Assembly (NCBI GenBank): GCA_021158865.1
Contig: JAGGSX010000106.1
Coordinates: 1 to 5,593 of the forward strand
Direction: 5' to 3'
Length of the DNA: 5,593 bases
Source: Thermoplasmata archaeon
GTDB taxonomy: Archaea; Thermoplasmatota; E2; UBA202; JdFR-43
The position numbers and the translations under genes were made by a program. Below, in pieces: positions 5,572-5,593 of the stretch (position 1 is its first letter; each line of letters opens with the position of its first letter). Under the pieces are notes generated by a model that worked only from the letters and a program-made list of their open reading frames with translations, was not told the origin of the DNA and made no database searches.

Positions 5572-5593
5572 AAGAAAATAGCATATATTCCAC

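Overview
The window is AT-rich DNA that looks archaeal. Several genes start at, or just downstream of, TATA-like boxes with no Shine-Dalgarno sequence. The one internal start with a clear ribosome site uses GGTGAT, and arginine is mostly AGA/AGG. The gene content fits an archaeon that makes deoxynucleotides with a B12-dependent (class II) ribonucleotide reductase and ribose phosphates with a short-type transaldolase. A euryarchaeal (for example Thermoplasmata-like) or DPANN-like source is possible, but the window carries no marker that decides it.

Layout. At the left edge (1-61, minus strand) is the start of a gene that runs out of the window. A strong GGAGG ribosome site sits in the loop of an 11-bp hairpin whose stem overlaps the start codon. 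Next comes a compact minus-strand cluster read from right to left: a small four-helix membrane protein (2155-1820), a GbsR/MarR-type winged-helix regulator (1787-1329), a two-CBS-domain protein (1308-901) and an alpha/beta hydrolase (868-176). Gaps are only 20-32 bp. In the 123-bp divergent region to the right lie three contiguous copies of the 9-mer TAACWGTTA, forming two overlapping perfect palindromes. This is the best operator candidate in the window and probably the target of the regulator in the cluster.

On the plus strand, 2279-4513 is a complete class II ribonucleotide reductase with all catalytic cysteines, a TSCPD domain and a C-terminal Cys-rich tail, but no ATP-cone. A 154-bp convergent gap (4514-4667) separates it from a minus-strand transaldolase (5534-4668). 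That enzyme is clearly longer than the usual short archaeal/bacterial form because of an insertion late in the barrel. Its own TATA box sits near the right edge.

How the genes fit together. Ribonucleotide reductase and transaldolase are housekeeping enzymes of nucleotide and pentose phosphate metabolism. The four-gene cluster reads as a small self-regulated accessory or stress-response unit (membrane protein, DNA-binding sensor, nucleotide/ligand-sensing CBS protein, serine hydrolase). Its substrate and signal cannot be read from the sequence. No CRISPR array, tRNA, rRNA or complete mobile element is visible.
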